Source: an uncultured Verrucomicrobiales bacterium (lineage in GTDB: Bacteria > Verrucomicrobiota > Verrucomicrobiia > Verrucomicrobiales > DEV007). From it: a DNA stretch of 7,235 nt. The notes under the pieces were generated by a model, which was not told the DNA's origin, did not search any database, and worked only from the letters and a program-made list of their open reading frames with translations. Positions 1 through 6,887 of the stretch are shown here, one piece after another; within the stretch, counting starts at the first letter, position 1; every line of letters begins with the position of its first letter. The DNA lies in the NCBI GenBank assembly GCA_937893785.1, contig CALCSP010000401.1:1-7235 (forward strand), in the 5' to 3' direction. Both the position numbers and the translations under genes were made by a program.

Positions 1-63
1 GCGTTATTGGATGCATTTTTATGTTCCTTTGTTTGTTTTACATGGTGGCAGCTATTTAAGCTT
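1..63. other. Non-homologous edge segment ending in an AAGCTT site
   Basis: The first ~57 bases are T-rich and unlike the genes that follow. Read in the MoxR frame they give cysteine-, phenylalanine- and tryptophan-rich sequence (FLCSFVCFTWWQLF) where the family normally has the conserved stretch between Walker A and Walker B, including a PSDITGT-like motif. MoxR similarity starts immediately after AAGCTT (58-63), a HindIII recognition site. In the third forward frame bases 3-59 encode an 18-residue hydrophobic stretch ending in a TAA that overlaps the site, which could be the tail of an unrelated membrane protein or chance. The likely explanations are a chimeric clone or assembly joint, poor sequence at a contig end, or a natural rearrangement. 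The sequence alone does not decide between them. Confidence 0.5.
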
Positions 64-819
64 ACTGGAACCCGAGAGTTTAAGTTTCTTAATGGTCCCA
101 TATTTGCCAACATTGTGCTGGCTGATGAAATCAACCGTACTCCTCCGAAAACTCAAGCGGCTCTGCTTGAGTCCATGCAAGAACGCCAAGTAACTATCGG
201 TAAAAATCGTCATGAATTACCTGACCCTTTCTTTGTCCTGGCTACGCAAAATCCGATTGAACAAGAGGGCACATACACTCTTCCTGAGGCGCAGCAGGAC
301 AGATTTATGTTCAAGGTTTTTGTGGACTACCCGGACTACGCTGAAGAATACAAGGTCGCTGCATCAACAACATCGGCAGATGTCGCTGACGTAAGTGATG
401 TTCTCAGTGGTGAAGATATATCGAAGATTCAAGATCTTGTTCGCAGGGTTCCCGTTCCTCCACATGTGATTCACTATGCTCTGCGGATCGTGCGAGCCAC
501 TAGGGTTGCCGAGAAAGAAGGTGTTCCAGATTTTATTCCTGACTTGCTAAGCTGGGGGGCCGGTCCGAGAGCGGTTCAGTTTCTTTTGCTTGGAGCCAAG
601 GCGAAAGCCGTAATGGAAGGTCGGAGCTATGCAACGGCTGAGGATATTCGTGCCATTGCTCACCCGGTTCTCAGGCACCGGATTATTACGACGTTTAAGG
701 CCGAATCTGATGGAATTACCAGTGATGTGGTAGTTGATAAGTTGCTGGATGAAATTTCTGAACGTCATGATGACGACAAAATTGCACCGGAACTTGCCGG
801 AGCCTTTAATGCTGCATAA
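1..819 (+). CDS. MoxR-family AAA+ ATPase, N-terminally truncated
   Basis: MoxR AAA+ ATPases are cytoplasmic and work with vWA-domain proteins to mature or assemble protein complexes. The frame is open from base 1, but recognisable family sequence begins only near base 64 (TGTREFKF). Counting from the TTG at 7, the visible parts are the Walker B segment (IVLADEINR, residues 36-44), the following TPPKTQAALLESMQERQVT stretch, sensor 1 (LATQNP, 78-83), the TYTLPEAQQDRF segment with a likely arginine finger at R99, and the C-terminal lid with the sensor 2 GPRA (186-189). The Walker A P-loop and everything before it are absent; a full protein is usually about 310-350 residues. The TTG at 7 is therefore not a credible start. 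The N-terminal ~19 codons (bases 7-63) do not match the family and may be foreign sequence. The gene stops 34 bases before the DUF58 gene, its usual partner. The family assignment is very secure; the individual client is unknown. Confidence 0.95.
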   Translation, partial: ALLDAFLCSFVCFTWWQLFKLTGTREFKFLNGPIFANIVLADEINRTPPKTQAALLESMQERQVTIGKNRHELPDPFFVLATQNPIEQEGTYTLPEAQQDRFMFKVFVDYPDYAEEYKVAASTTSADVADVSDVLSGEDISKIQDLVRRVPVPPHVIHYALRIVRATRVAEKEGVPDFIPDLLSWGAGPRAVQFLLLGAKAKAVMEGRSYATAEDIRAIAHPVLRHRIITTFKAESDGITSDVVVDKLLDEISERHDDDKIAPELAGAFNAA

Positions 820-853
820 CTGAGTCTCCAGAAGCGCCAGTAAATTATAAGGC

Positions 854-1771
854 ATGGAAAACGCTGAGAGGCCAGATTATCTTGACCCTAAGATTCTTGA
901 GAGGATCAAGCGTCTGGATGTCAGGGCTCGGCTAGTGGTTGAGGGATTTATCACTGGTCAGCACAAAAGTCCATACAGTGGCTTTGCTGTTGAGTTTGCT
1001 GGTCATCGCGAATATTCCCCGGGTGACGAGATTAAGCATATCGACTGGAAGGTTTGGTCCAAGACTGATCGTTTCTATATTAAGGAATACGAAGAAGAGA
1101 CAAACCTAAAGACGACGATCATTGTCGATTGTTCCAAGTCAATGGGGTATGCAGGTGATGGATGGAGGAAATTTGATTATGCGGCAACTGCAGGAGCCTC
1201 GTTGGCTCACTTGCTCCAGCACCAAGGGGATGCAGTTGGGTTGGTGACTTTTAATACCAAGGTTTGTGAGGTTTTACCGCCGAGCTCAAGGCTCAATCAT
1301 ATCAAGGAGATGGTGCATGTTTTGGGGGAAACAGAGCCCGATGACAAGACTGATGTCGGTGATGTTTTTGTGGAGCTTGTTGAGCAGGTGCGTTCACGAG
1401 GAATGGTGGTTATCATCTCGGACTTGTTTGCTGATCTGGGCCAGTTAAGGGAGTCATTACAACAGTTTCGTCTGCGAAAGCACGAAGTCGTGGTGTTCCA
1501 TGTGATGGATCGCCATGAGTTGGTTTTTCCATTCGAGGACAATACGCGGTTTATCGGTTTAGAGTCCGATGATGAGGTGCACGCAGACCCTAGGGCTCTT
1601 CGTAAAAGCTACCTTGAAATTGTTGGTAAATACCAGGACGAAGTGAGACGTGTTTGTGATCGTTTGGGGGTTGACTATGCCTTATTGGACACGGGGGAGC
1701 CATTGGATGCTTTGTTGGCGCGATACCTAGCGTTCCGCAAGCAGCACACCAGGAAAGGGAGGATGGTTTAA
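854..1771 (+). CDS. DUF58 domain protein (vWA-like, MoxR partner)
   Basis: This is a 305-residue soluble protein with no signal peptide or membrane segment, so it is expected in the cytoplasm, or at the membrane through partners. The DUF58 signature is clear: GQHKSPYSGFAVEFAGHREY followed by SPGDEIKHIDW (residues 35-65). A vWA-like fold follows, with a complete D-x-S-x-S metal-site motif (D92, S94, S96 in DCSKSM), a candidate threonine at T166 (DKTDVGD) and a second acidic position at D190 (IISDLF). The length is normal for the short, membrane-free DUF58 type. ATG 854 is the earliest possible start because an in-frame TAA lies at 848-850, and the LDPKILERI opening is typical of the family. 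No well-placed Shine-Dalgarno is present: an AAGG at 849-852 lies too close to the ATG. The position directly after MoxR and before a membrane vWA protein matches the usual MoxR-DUF58-vWA operon. The biochemical role of the family is poorly defined; the methylotroph homologue MxaS is encoded with methanol dehydrogenase assembly genes. Confidence 0.95.
   Translation: MENAERPDYLDPKILERIKRLDVRARLVVEGFITGQHKSPYSGFAVEFAGHREYSPGDEIKHIDWKVWSKTDRFYIKEYEEETNLKTTIIVDCSKSMGYAGDGWRKFDYAATAGASLAHLLQHQGDAVGLVTFNTKVCEVLPPSSRLNHIKEMVHVLGETEPDDKTDVGDVFVELVEQVRSRGMVVIISDLFADLGQLRESLQQFRLRKHEVVVFHVMDRHELVFPFEDNTRFIGLESDDEVHADPRALRKSYLEIVGKYQDEVRRVCDRLGVDYALLDTGEPLDALLARYLAFRKQHTRKGRMV
1757..1763 (+). promoter_or_regulatory. 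Likely ribosome binding site for the BatA-like gene
   Basis: GGGAGGA lies inside the last codons of the DUF58 gene, 11 bases before ATG 1775. It is the best Shine-Dalgarno-like match before any gene in this window, although the spacing is slightly long. With only GCG between the upstream TAA and this ATG, re-initiation by terminating ribosomes (translational coupling) is also plausible. Confidence 0.5.
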
Positions 1772-1774
1772 GCG

Positions 1775-4072
1775 ATGCTTAATTTCCTTGTAAATCCCGG
1801 CTTGTTTATCGCCGGTCTTATTGCCATTGCCTCTCCGGTTATTATTCACCTGCTTAATCGTCGGCGATTCAAGCGGGTTGAATGGGCTGCGATGGATTTT
1901 CTAATTGAAGCACAAAGGCTGAACCGTCGGCGGGTGAAGCTTGAAGAGTTAATCTTGCTGCTTTTGCGTTGTCTGGCGATGGGGTTGATAGGACTTTTGC
2001 TTGCACGGCCTTTTCTGGATGTGAATCCAGATAGTTTTTTTCGTGCCGGGGCAACGGAGAGGGTGATTGTTCTTGATGATTCATTGAGCATGGCAGCGAA
2101 GTCCGGAGAAAATACTCCGATAGAAGAGGCTTCACTGATGCTTCGTAAGTGGATCGAGGCTCTGGTTAGGGATAACAAGGATGATTTCATTACCATCGTT
2201 TGCACAACTGATCCTGATCGTCCTGTGCGTTGGGCTAACGGACTGCCTCTTACGGAGGAAAATTTGGGAGGGTTGCTTGGTGAAATTGATTCCTTAACTA
2301 CCAGTGATGCGGCAGGTAACCTAAATGCGGCCTTACTTCATGTTGAGAAAAGTTTCGAGGAGGATAAAGCTAGTCTACAGCGGGTGGTCTATGTTCTTAC
2401 TGACTTGCGTCGCCGTGACTGGGAAGCTCCCGTTGAGGGTGATGCTGATGTCGGCGTGGTGTCGACCCTAGAACGTATATCCGAATCGGCAGCGGGTTGT
2501 TATGTGATTGATCTTGGCGATAAGGGAGAGGAAAATCTTGTGGTTGAGAAGATTGTCCCACTGGACAAGGCAATTATTGCTGGGGTTCCATCCGAATTTG
2601 AAGTCATTGTACGCAATCGTGGAGTTCGTGATGTGAACGATGTAGGCCTGAAGTTTGTAGCGGGAGAAATGCTTCCTGTTGAATCAACGATTGATCGGAT
2701 TGTTGCAGGAGAAACAGGTGTTGCGTCCTTTACATACACGTTTGCCTCCTCTGTTGATACTGAAGAACTCGATGTCAGTCCGGTTCCTGTTGAGGTGTCG
2801 TTGCAGGGTGGTGATAGCGGTGTTGGTGACCTGCTTAAGGAGGACAATGTGCGATACTTTCCAGCTAGGGTGGTGCGAGGCATCCGTGTGCTTCTTGTCG
2901 ATGGTGACCCGTCTGGTAATTACGGTCAGAGTGAGACATTCTATCTGAAAAATGCGCTTGCTCCTGACGGCCCGTCAGCCTCCGGGGTTGCTGTCACAGT
3001 TGTCGATGATTCAGAGTTTGATGATTTGGAGCTTTCAGAGTTTGAAGTTGTTATTGTTGCTAATTTGTATCGAGTTACCGAGGGACGTGCTGCGGCTATG
3101 GAAAACTGGGTTCGTGATGGAGGAGGGTTGGTCTTCTTGCTCGGAGACCAGGTTGATGAGGATGTTTACAATGATGTTCTGTACAAGGATGGCAGGGGGC
3201 TGCTCCCGGTAAGGCTTTCGGGGATAGAGGGGGATGAGAAAGAGGAAGCTTGGACATTAATTCATCCTGACCAGAACAATCATCCTGTTTTCAGGTTTTT
3301 TGATGGTGATACCAGGCAGCTTCTCGATGGAGTAAAGGTTTTTCGATGGTGGCAGTCGCAGTTGCCTAGAGTTGAGGAAGAGGTGCTATCAAACGGTTCT
3401 GAGGGAGTGTCGAAAGTGATAGCCTCATTTGACAATGAGGATAAGGCTCCGGCGGTAGTGGAGAAGAGAATAGGAGAGGGGCAGGTAATGGCATTTATGA
3501 GCCCGCTAGATAATGACTGGAGTAATTTTCCTGAGAATGGGGCAACTTTTTTGATTACCGCGCAGGAGATGATTCGTTACATGGCTCGTAAACGTACAGA
3601 AGAAGGTGTGATTTCTGTTTCCCAGCCAATCACCCAGAAAGTGGATTTGCGAGAGTTTAGCCAGAATGTCGAGATTTTGCCTCCTGGAGGAGCTGAGCCG
3701 AAGTCGGCAGAGGCACGTCCGGATAGTGGAGCCTCTCAGGGTGACTTGGTTTGGAATGTGAACTTTGAAGAAACCGGTAAACGAGGGATTTATGAGCTTA
3801 AATTAATGAGAGCAGCGGGAGGCAATGCCAAATCCATGCTCTTTGCTGCCAATGTAGATGCTGAAGAGGGTGATCTCAGGCGGGCAAGCGAGAATATGAT
3901 TCGCAATGATTTGGGAGATGCTCGGGTGGAATTTGTCCCCCGCGGAGAATCTGTAACTGAACTTGAGGGAACGGTAGCGCGCAGTGAAATATGGAAGATG
4001 GTTCTTTACGTGCTAATTGCGATGCTGGCTGTTGAATTACTTTTCGGATGGTGGATAGGAGCTCGCAGGTAA
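1775..4072 (+). CDS. BatA-like membrane vWA protein with glutamine-amidotransferase-like domain
   Basis: This is a 765-residue inner-membrane protein. Residues 1-80 are the BatA-type N-terminal double-membrane domain: a hydrophobic segment at about 7-27 (PGLFIAGLIAIASPVIIHLL), the basic NRRRFKRVEW motif, and a second segment at about 58-78. A vWA-like domain follows (about 94-250) with an intact D-x-S-x-S motif (D101, S103, S105 in LDDSLSM) and an acidic position at D210 (VLTDLRRRDW). Residues 255-345 look like a beta-sandwich resembling CARDB (NRG at 281-283). Residues 368-460 (IRVLLVDGDPS to GGGLVFLLGDQ) resemble a class I glutamine-amidotransferase fold, but contain no cysteine, so amidotransferase catalysis is unlikely. 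A final membrane helix spans about 742-759, followed by a short basic tail. Most of the protein should face the periplasm. ATG 1775 lies 3 bases after the DUF58 stop, and an in-frame TAA at 1769-1771 excludes an earlier start. It is much larger than classical BatA (about 330 residues). It probably acts with MoxR and DUF58 across the membrane. Confidence 0.9.
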   Translation: MLNFLVNPGLFIAGLIAIASPVIIHLLNRRRFKRVEWAAMDFLIEAQRLNRRRVKLEELILLLLRCLAMGLIGLLLARPFLDVNPDSFFRAGATERVIVLDDSLSMAAKSGENTPIEEASLMLRKWIEALVRDNKDDFITIVCTTDPDRPVRWANGLPLTEENLGGLLGEIDSLTTSDAAGNLNAALLHVEKSFEEDKASLQRVVYVLTDLRRRDWEAPVEGDADVGVVSTLERISESAAGCYVIDLGDKGEENLVVEKIVPLDKAIIAGVPSEFEVIVRNRGVRDVNDVGLKFVAGEMLPVESTIDRIVAGETGVASFTYTFASSVDTEELDVSPVPVEVSLQGGDSGVGDLLKEDNVRYFPARVVRGIRVLLVDGDPSGNYGQSETFYLKNALAPDGPSASGVAVTVVDDSEFDDLELSEFEVVIVANLYRVTEGRAAAMENWVRDGGGLVFLLGDQVDEDVYNDVLYKDGRGLLPVRLSGIEGDEKEEAWTLIHPDQNNHPVFRFFDGDTRQLLDGVKVFRWWQSQLPRVEEEVLSNGSEGVSKVIASFDNEDKAPAVVEKRIGEGQVMAFMSPLDNDWSNFPENGATFLITAQEMIRYMARKRTEEGVISVSQPITQKVDLREFSQNVEILPPGGAEPKSAEARPDSGASQGDLVWNVNFEETGKRGIYELKLMRAAGGNAKSMLFAANVDAEEGDLRRASENMIRNDLGDARVEFVPRGESVTELEGTVARSEIWKMVLYVLIAMLAVELLFGWWIGARR
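4057..4061 (+). promoter_or_regulatory. Possible ribosome binding site for the propeller gene
   Basis: AGGAG occurs within the last codons of the BatA-like gene, 12 bases before ATG 4074. The spacing is long, so it is a weak call. Because the upstream TAA (4070-4072) is one base from the ATG, translational coupling may matter more than this site. Confidence 0.35.
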
Positions 4073-4073
4073 A

Positions 4074-6866
4074 ATGAAGTATTGTGCAGTGAGGAATAAT
4101 CTTGGTTTCATAGTTAGTGCGAAGCGTGTGTTTGTACTTGTCGTGTTCTCTGCAGTGGCTGCGCTTTCGTATTCCCTTGCTGATATCAAAGTGGTGGAGG
4201 CTCCTGAAATAGGGAAGACCTCGCGAGCTCTTGTTGAGGGTGCGTCACTGAAGACGGATGCGGAAGTTAACGAATTGCTTGCTCGAGCTGACCAGTTTGC
4301 TTCTCAGGGAAGGTACGATCTTGCTGCCAAGCTCTGGCAAACAGTAATTGATTCAAGTAATGACCTAATGTTCACCCGAGATGAGTGGGTTGAAAAAACG
4401 CTTGAGCATGAATACCAGCGCTACCGTTCTGTGTCTCGTGACATTGAGTCAACCATTGCGAGCCTGCCAAAGGAAGGTAAAGAGGGGTATCGCCTCAAGG
4501 CGGATGCTGAAGCTAAGCTGGTCATGGAGCGCCCCAGTGGCAGCGACGGCGAGTCGGCGCTTGCGGAGGTTGTGAGGCGTTATTTTATAAGTTCTCATGG
4601 AGATGATGCAGCTTTTGAGCTCGCTTGTCTCAAGCTGGATCGGTATGAGTTTTTGCCGGCGATAAGATTACTGGACAAAATTATCAATGACTATCCGACT
4701 CCCAGTATTGACAAGGATCAGGTGCTATTAAGGCTAGCGGCTCTGAATGCACGGGTGGGGGATACGGCCCGGGCGATTAAAATTATCAAAGACCTCAAGT
4801 CAAGAGTGACGCCTGCTGTTGCCGATGAATTGATCGATCTTGTTGAGGCGGATATCCAGAGATCGGGTAGGCCGGCAACTAATCTCATTAGAGCTGACAA
4901 GGTGTGGCCGATGTCGATGGGGGGAGCAGGAAGGAGAGGAGTTATGCTTCATCCGGAACGCTTGCCGCTAAAGAGTGCGGCGCCGGCTTGGGTTCAGTCA
5001 TACGACTTAAAGCTTCCTGAATCATGGCCAGATCTTCCTGCTGATACAGACAAGGCAGTGGCTCTGAATGTTGATGATCCTTTTGGTCGGGGGCTTGGTC
5101 GCAGCTCAACTTCAAGGAAGCCATCCACCCCTAAGGCCATGAATGAATCTTGGCTCAAGCATGGTTGGATTCCGTCCGCTCGTGTTCTCTTTGAGTTCGG
5201 CAATGTTTACTTCAAGACACACAACCGCCTTGTTTGTGCTGATGCACAATCAGGGGAGTTGCGTTGGCTCGGTTTTCGAAATGATTATCCATCCCGTGCT
5301 GCGTCTTATTATAACCGAACAACGGCTGATGTCATAGGGAGAGCGCCGGTTGATAACAATGAGATAAGCAATTTTGCGGACAGTATCCACCAGTCCATGT
5401 GTATCGTTGGTGACAAGCTCTTAACCCTGCAGGGAATTCCCGTAGATTTTACTGAAGAAAGGGCTGTGGCCGCTAATCAGCCGGTGGATCCCATGTTGCG
5501 ACGCCGTATGATGATCAACCGAGCAACAACTGGTGTTTCGCGCATGCGTGAGAACCGCCTCGTGGCATACCATGCCCGTAACGGAAAGTTGCAGTGGATG
5601 CGCTCGGCCAATGAGCCTGGGATTGAGATGGTTAAAAAGAGCTGTTTTGCGGGGCCTCCAGTCCCCTACGCAGGGTTTGTCCTTGTGCCTGTGCTGGAAG
5701 GTAATGGCATGTATCTTGTCGCTCTTGATTCAGAGAGTGGAGTCACTCAATGGAGAACTTTCCTTGGTGATGAACCGAGTTCAGGAAGCGCTCAAAATGG
5801 ATCTGTTGTGATATCGGTGGATGGCGGTGAAGCCTACGTTGCCACTGGCGCGGGGCTGTTGTTCTCAGTGGATGCCATCTCTGGTTCGATGAACTGGGCT
5901 GTCAGTTACCCGAGAACGACTGAAAGTGATCCTGCTCGCGATAGGCAATTGCAGCGTTTCGGTGCCTGGGGGGCACGTGGTGCAGTAAGGTTTGACGGGT
6001 GGCATGAGGAAATGATCATTCCTTCCGGCAACGTGGTAATAGTTACTCCTACAGACTTTAATCACCTGATTGCATTTGATCGTCGGTCAGGGAGCTTGCT
6101 GTGGGAATCTGCACGCAGTCCTCGGGGTGGGCAGAACAAAGGGCTTTATGCACTTGGTGTTAAGGATGGTTGTGTTTACGTTGCTGGGCGCGGTGTTGTT
6201 CGATGTTATAAGGTGAACGGAGGCAGATTGATCTGGGAAAAACTTTATCCGCCGGGCTACGGCCGCGGGGCTTTGACCGATGGCGGAATTTTGATGACAT
6301 CCGGGCAGAACAAGATTCTTCTCCTTTCTTTGGATGACGGCAAGCAAGTATCCACAATTGATGTAGAAACTCTGGAGCAACAGCCGCTTGGAAACCTTTA
6401 TTCGAATGGCAGCATGCTTTTTTCGGCTGGGCTGAGGAAGGTTTTTGCCATTGGTGAATTCATTCCTAGCGAAGAAAGCGATGACCATGTTCCGGAGGCA
6501 AAGGTGTTGGATGATGTTGTGGAAGATATTGATGAATTAATTGCAGAGTCATTCAGTAGAATGGTTGCGGCATATCAGCGTGGAGTTAGTGATTTTTCAG
6601 GACTTGCAGAAAGGTTTGAAGTTCTGGCTAAGGAGCTTGAGTTGGTTCCTCTTCCGGATTCTGCGCGCCGTGGTGAAATACTTTCTAACCGGGCCATATG
6701 GTTTAGTGGTCAACAGGCTTCACTGGAGCGAGCAAAGTTGAATTTCTCTAGACTGGGTATCGCTAAAGAAAAGAAGGAGGATGCAATTAGCGCAATTGAG
6801 AATTTTCGCACGAAACTGATTCCCATGAAGAAACTTTACGGGAGTTACGGTATAGAGATTCCCTGA
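4074..6866 (+). CDS. Exported TPR and PQQ-like beta-propeller protein
   Basis: This is a 930-residue protein. It starts with an export signal: a long n-region with basic residues, a hydrophobic core (VFVLVVFSAVAALSYSL, about 19-35) and a likely signal peptidase site after A36 (SLA then DIK). Residues 64-95 and about 160-246 are helical and TPR-like (for example ADQFASQGRYDLAAKLWQTV, and EFLPAIRLLDKIINDYP). A proline-rich linker follows. From about 370 to 795 there are PQQ-type propeller strands with the A-x-D-x-x-(S/T)-G-x-x-x-W pattern: CADAQSGELRW (388-398), AYHARNGKLQW (498-508), ALDSESGVTQW (550-560), SVDAISGSMNW (598-608), AFDRRSGSLLW (667-677) and CYKVNGGRLIW (711-721). Insertions of about 40-95 residues separate some blades. 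A helical tail (about 805-930) ends the protein. I see nothing that identifies a quinoprotein dehydrogenase, so a BamB-like scaffold or binding role is more likely than enzymatic use of PQQ. The start is one base after the preceding stop. Function is unknown; the operon suggests periplasmic work alongside the MoxR machinery. Confidence 0.88.
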   Translation: MKYCAVRNNLGFIVSAKRVFVLVVFSAVAALSYSLADIKVVEAPEIGKTSRALVEGASLKTDAEVNELLARADQFASQGRYDLAAKLWQTVIDSSNDLMFTRDEWVEKTLEHEYQRYRSVSRDIESTIASLPKEGKEGYRLKADAEAKLVMERPSGSDGESALAEVVRRYFISSHGDDAAFELACLKLDRYEFLPAIRLLDKIINDYPTPSIDKDQVLLRLAALNARVGDTARAIKIIKDLKSRVTPAVADELIDLVEADIQRSGRPATNLIRADKVWPMSMGGAGRRGVMLHPERLPLKSAAPAWVQSYDLKLPESWPDLPADTDKAVALNVDDPFGRGLGRSSTSRKPSTPKAMNESWLKHGWIPSARVLFEFGNVYFKTHNRLVCADAQSGELRWLGFRNDYPSRAASYYNRTTADVIGRAPVDNNEISNFADSIHQSMCIVGDKLLTLQGIPVDFTEERAVAANQPVDPMLRRRMMINRATTGVSRMRENRLVAYHARNGKLQWMRSANEPGIEMVKKSCFAGPPVPYAGFVLVPVLEGNGMYLVALDSESGVTQWRTFLGDEPSSGSAQNGSVVISVDGGEAYVATGAGLLFSVDAISGSMNWAVSYPRTTESDPARDRQLQRFGAWGARGAVRFDGWHEEMIIPSGNVVIVTPTDFNHLIAFDRRSGSLLWESARSPRGGQNKGLYALGVKDGCVYVAGRGVVRCYKVNGGRLIWEKLYPPGYGRGALTDGGILMTSGQNKILLLSLDDGKQVSTIDVETLEQQPLGNLYSNGSMLFSAGLRKVFAIGEFIPSEESDDHVPEAKVLDDVVEDIDELIAESFSRMVAAYQRGVSDFSGLAERFEVLAKELELVPLPDSARRGEILSNRAIWFSGQQASLERAKLNFSRLGIAKEKKEDAISAIENFRTKLIPMKKLYGSYGIEIP

Positions 6867-6887
6867 TCTAAAAACACGATTCAATTT
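6867..6887 (+). other. Short intergenic gap without terminator
   Basis: This 21-base A/T-rich gap holds no inverted repeat and no Shine-Dalgarno-like sequence. The upstream TGA (6864-6866) is in frame with ATG 6888, so no earlier start of the downstream gene is possible. Its shortness argues that the last gene belongs to the same transcript. Initiation there may be leaderless-like, coupled, or driven by A/T-richness. Confidence 0.5.

Noticed and set aside
7..9. TTG at 7 as the real start of the MoxR gene
   Set aside because: It would produce an ATPase without Walker A, preceded by non-family sequence, and no ribosome binding site is visible. The gene is truncated instead.
3..59. Hydrophobic 18-residue stretch in the third forward frame ending in TAA, as a possible tail of an upstream membrane protein gene
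   Set aside because: It is too short to assign, and T-rich DNA gives hydrophobic codons by chance. It is mentioned only as part of the edge segment.
820..853. Promoter or regulatory site between MoxR and DUF58
   Set aside because: The 34-base gap is too short for a convincing promoter and contains no recognisable paired -35/-10 elements or operator symmetry.
547..855. Minus-strand open frame of 102 codons
   Set aside because: It lies opposite the conserved C-terminal lid of MoxR and has no recognisable protein character.
2500..2883. Minus-strand open frame of 127 codons
   Set aside because: It is a serine/threonine-rich antisense shadow of the BatA-like gene; its composition follows from the codon use of the real gene.
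6087..6488. Minus-strand open frame of 133 codons
   Set aside because: It is antisense to well-formed propeller repeats and has no recognisable family features.
4074..6866. Assignment as a PQQ-dependent alcohol or methanol dehydrogenase
   Set aside because: Only the structural propeller repeats are visible. I could not find the adjacent-cysteine pair or other active-site features of quinoprotein dehydrogenases, and the TPR-like N-terminus does not fit.
6867..6887. Transcription terminator after the propeller gene
   Set aside because: There is no hairpin-forming inverted repeat in the 21 bases, and the next gene follows at once in the same direction.
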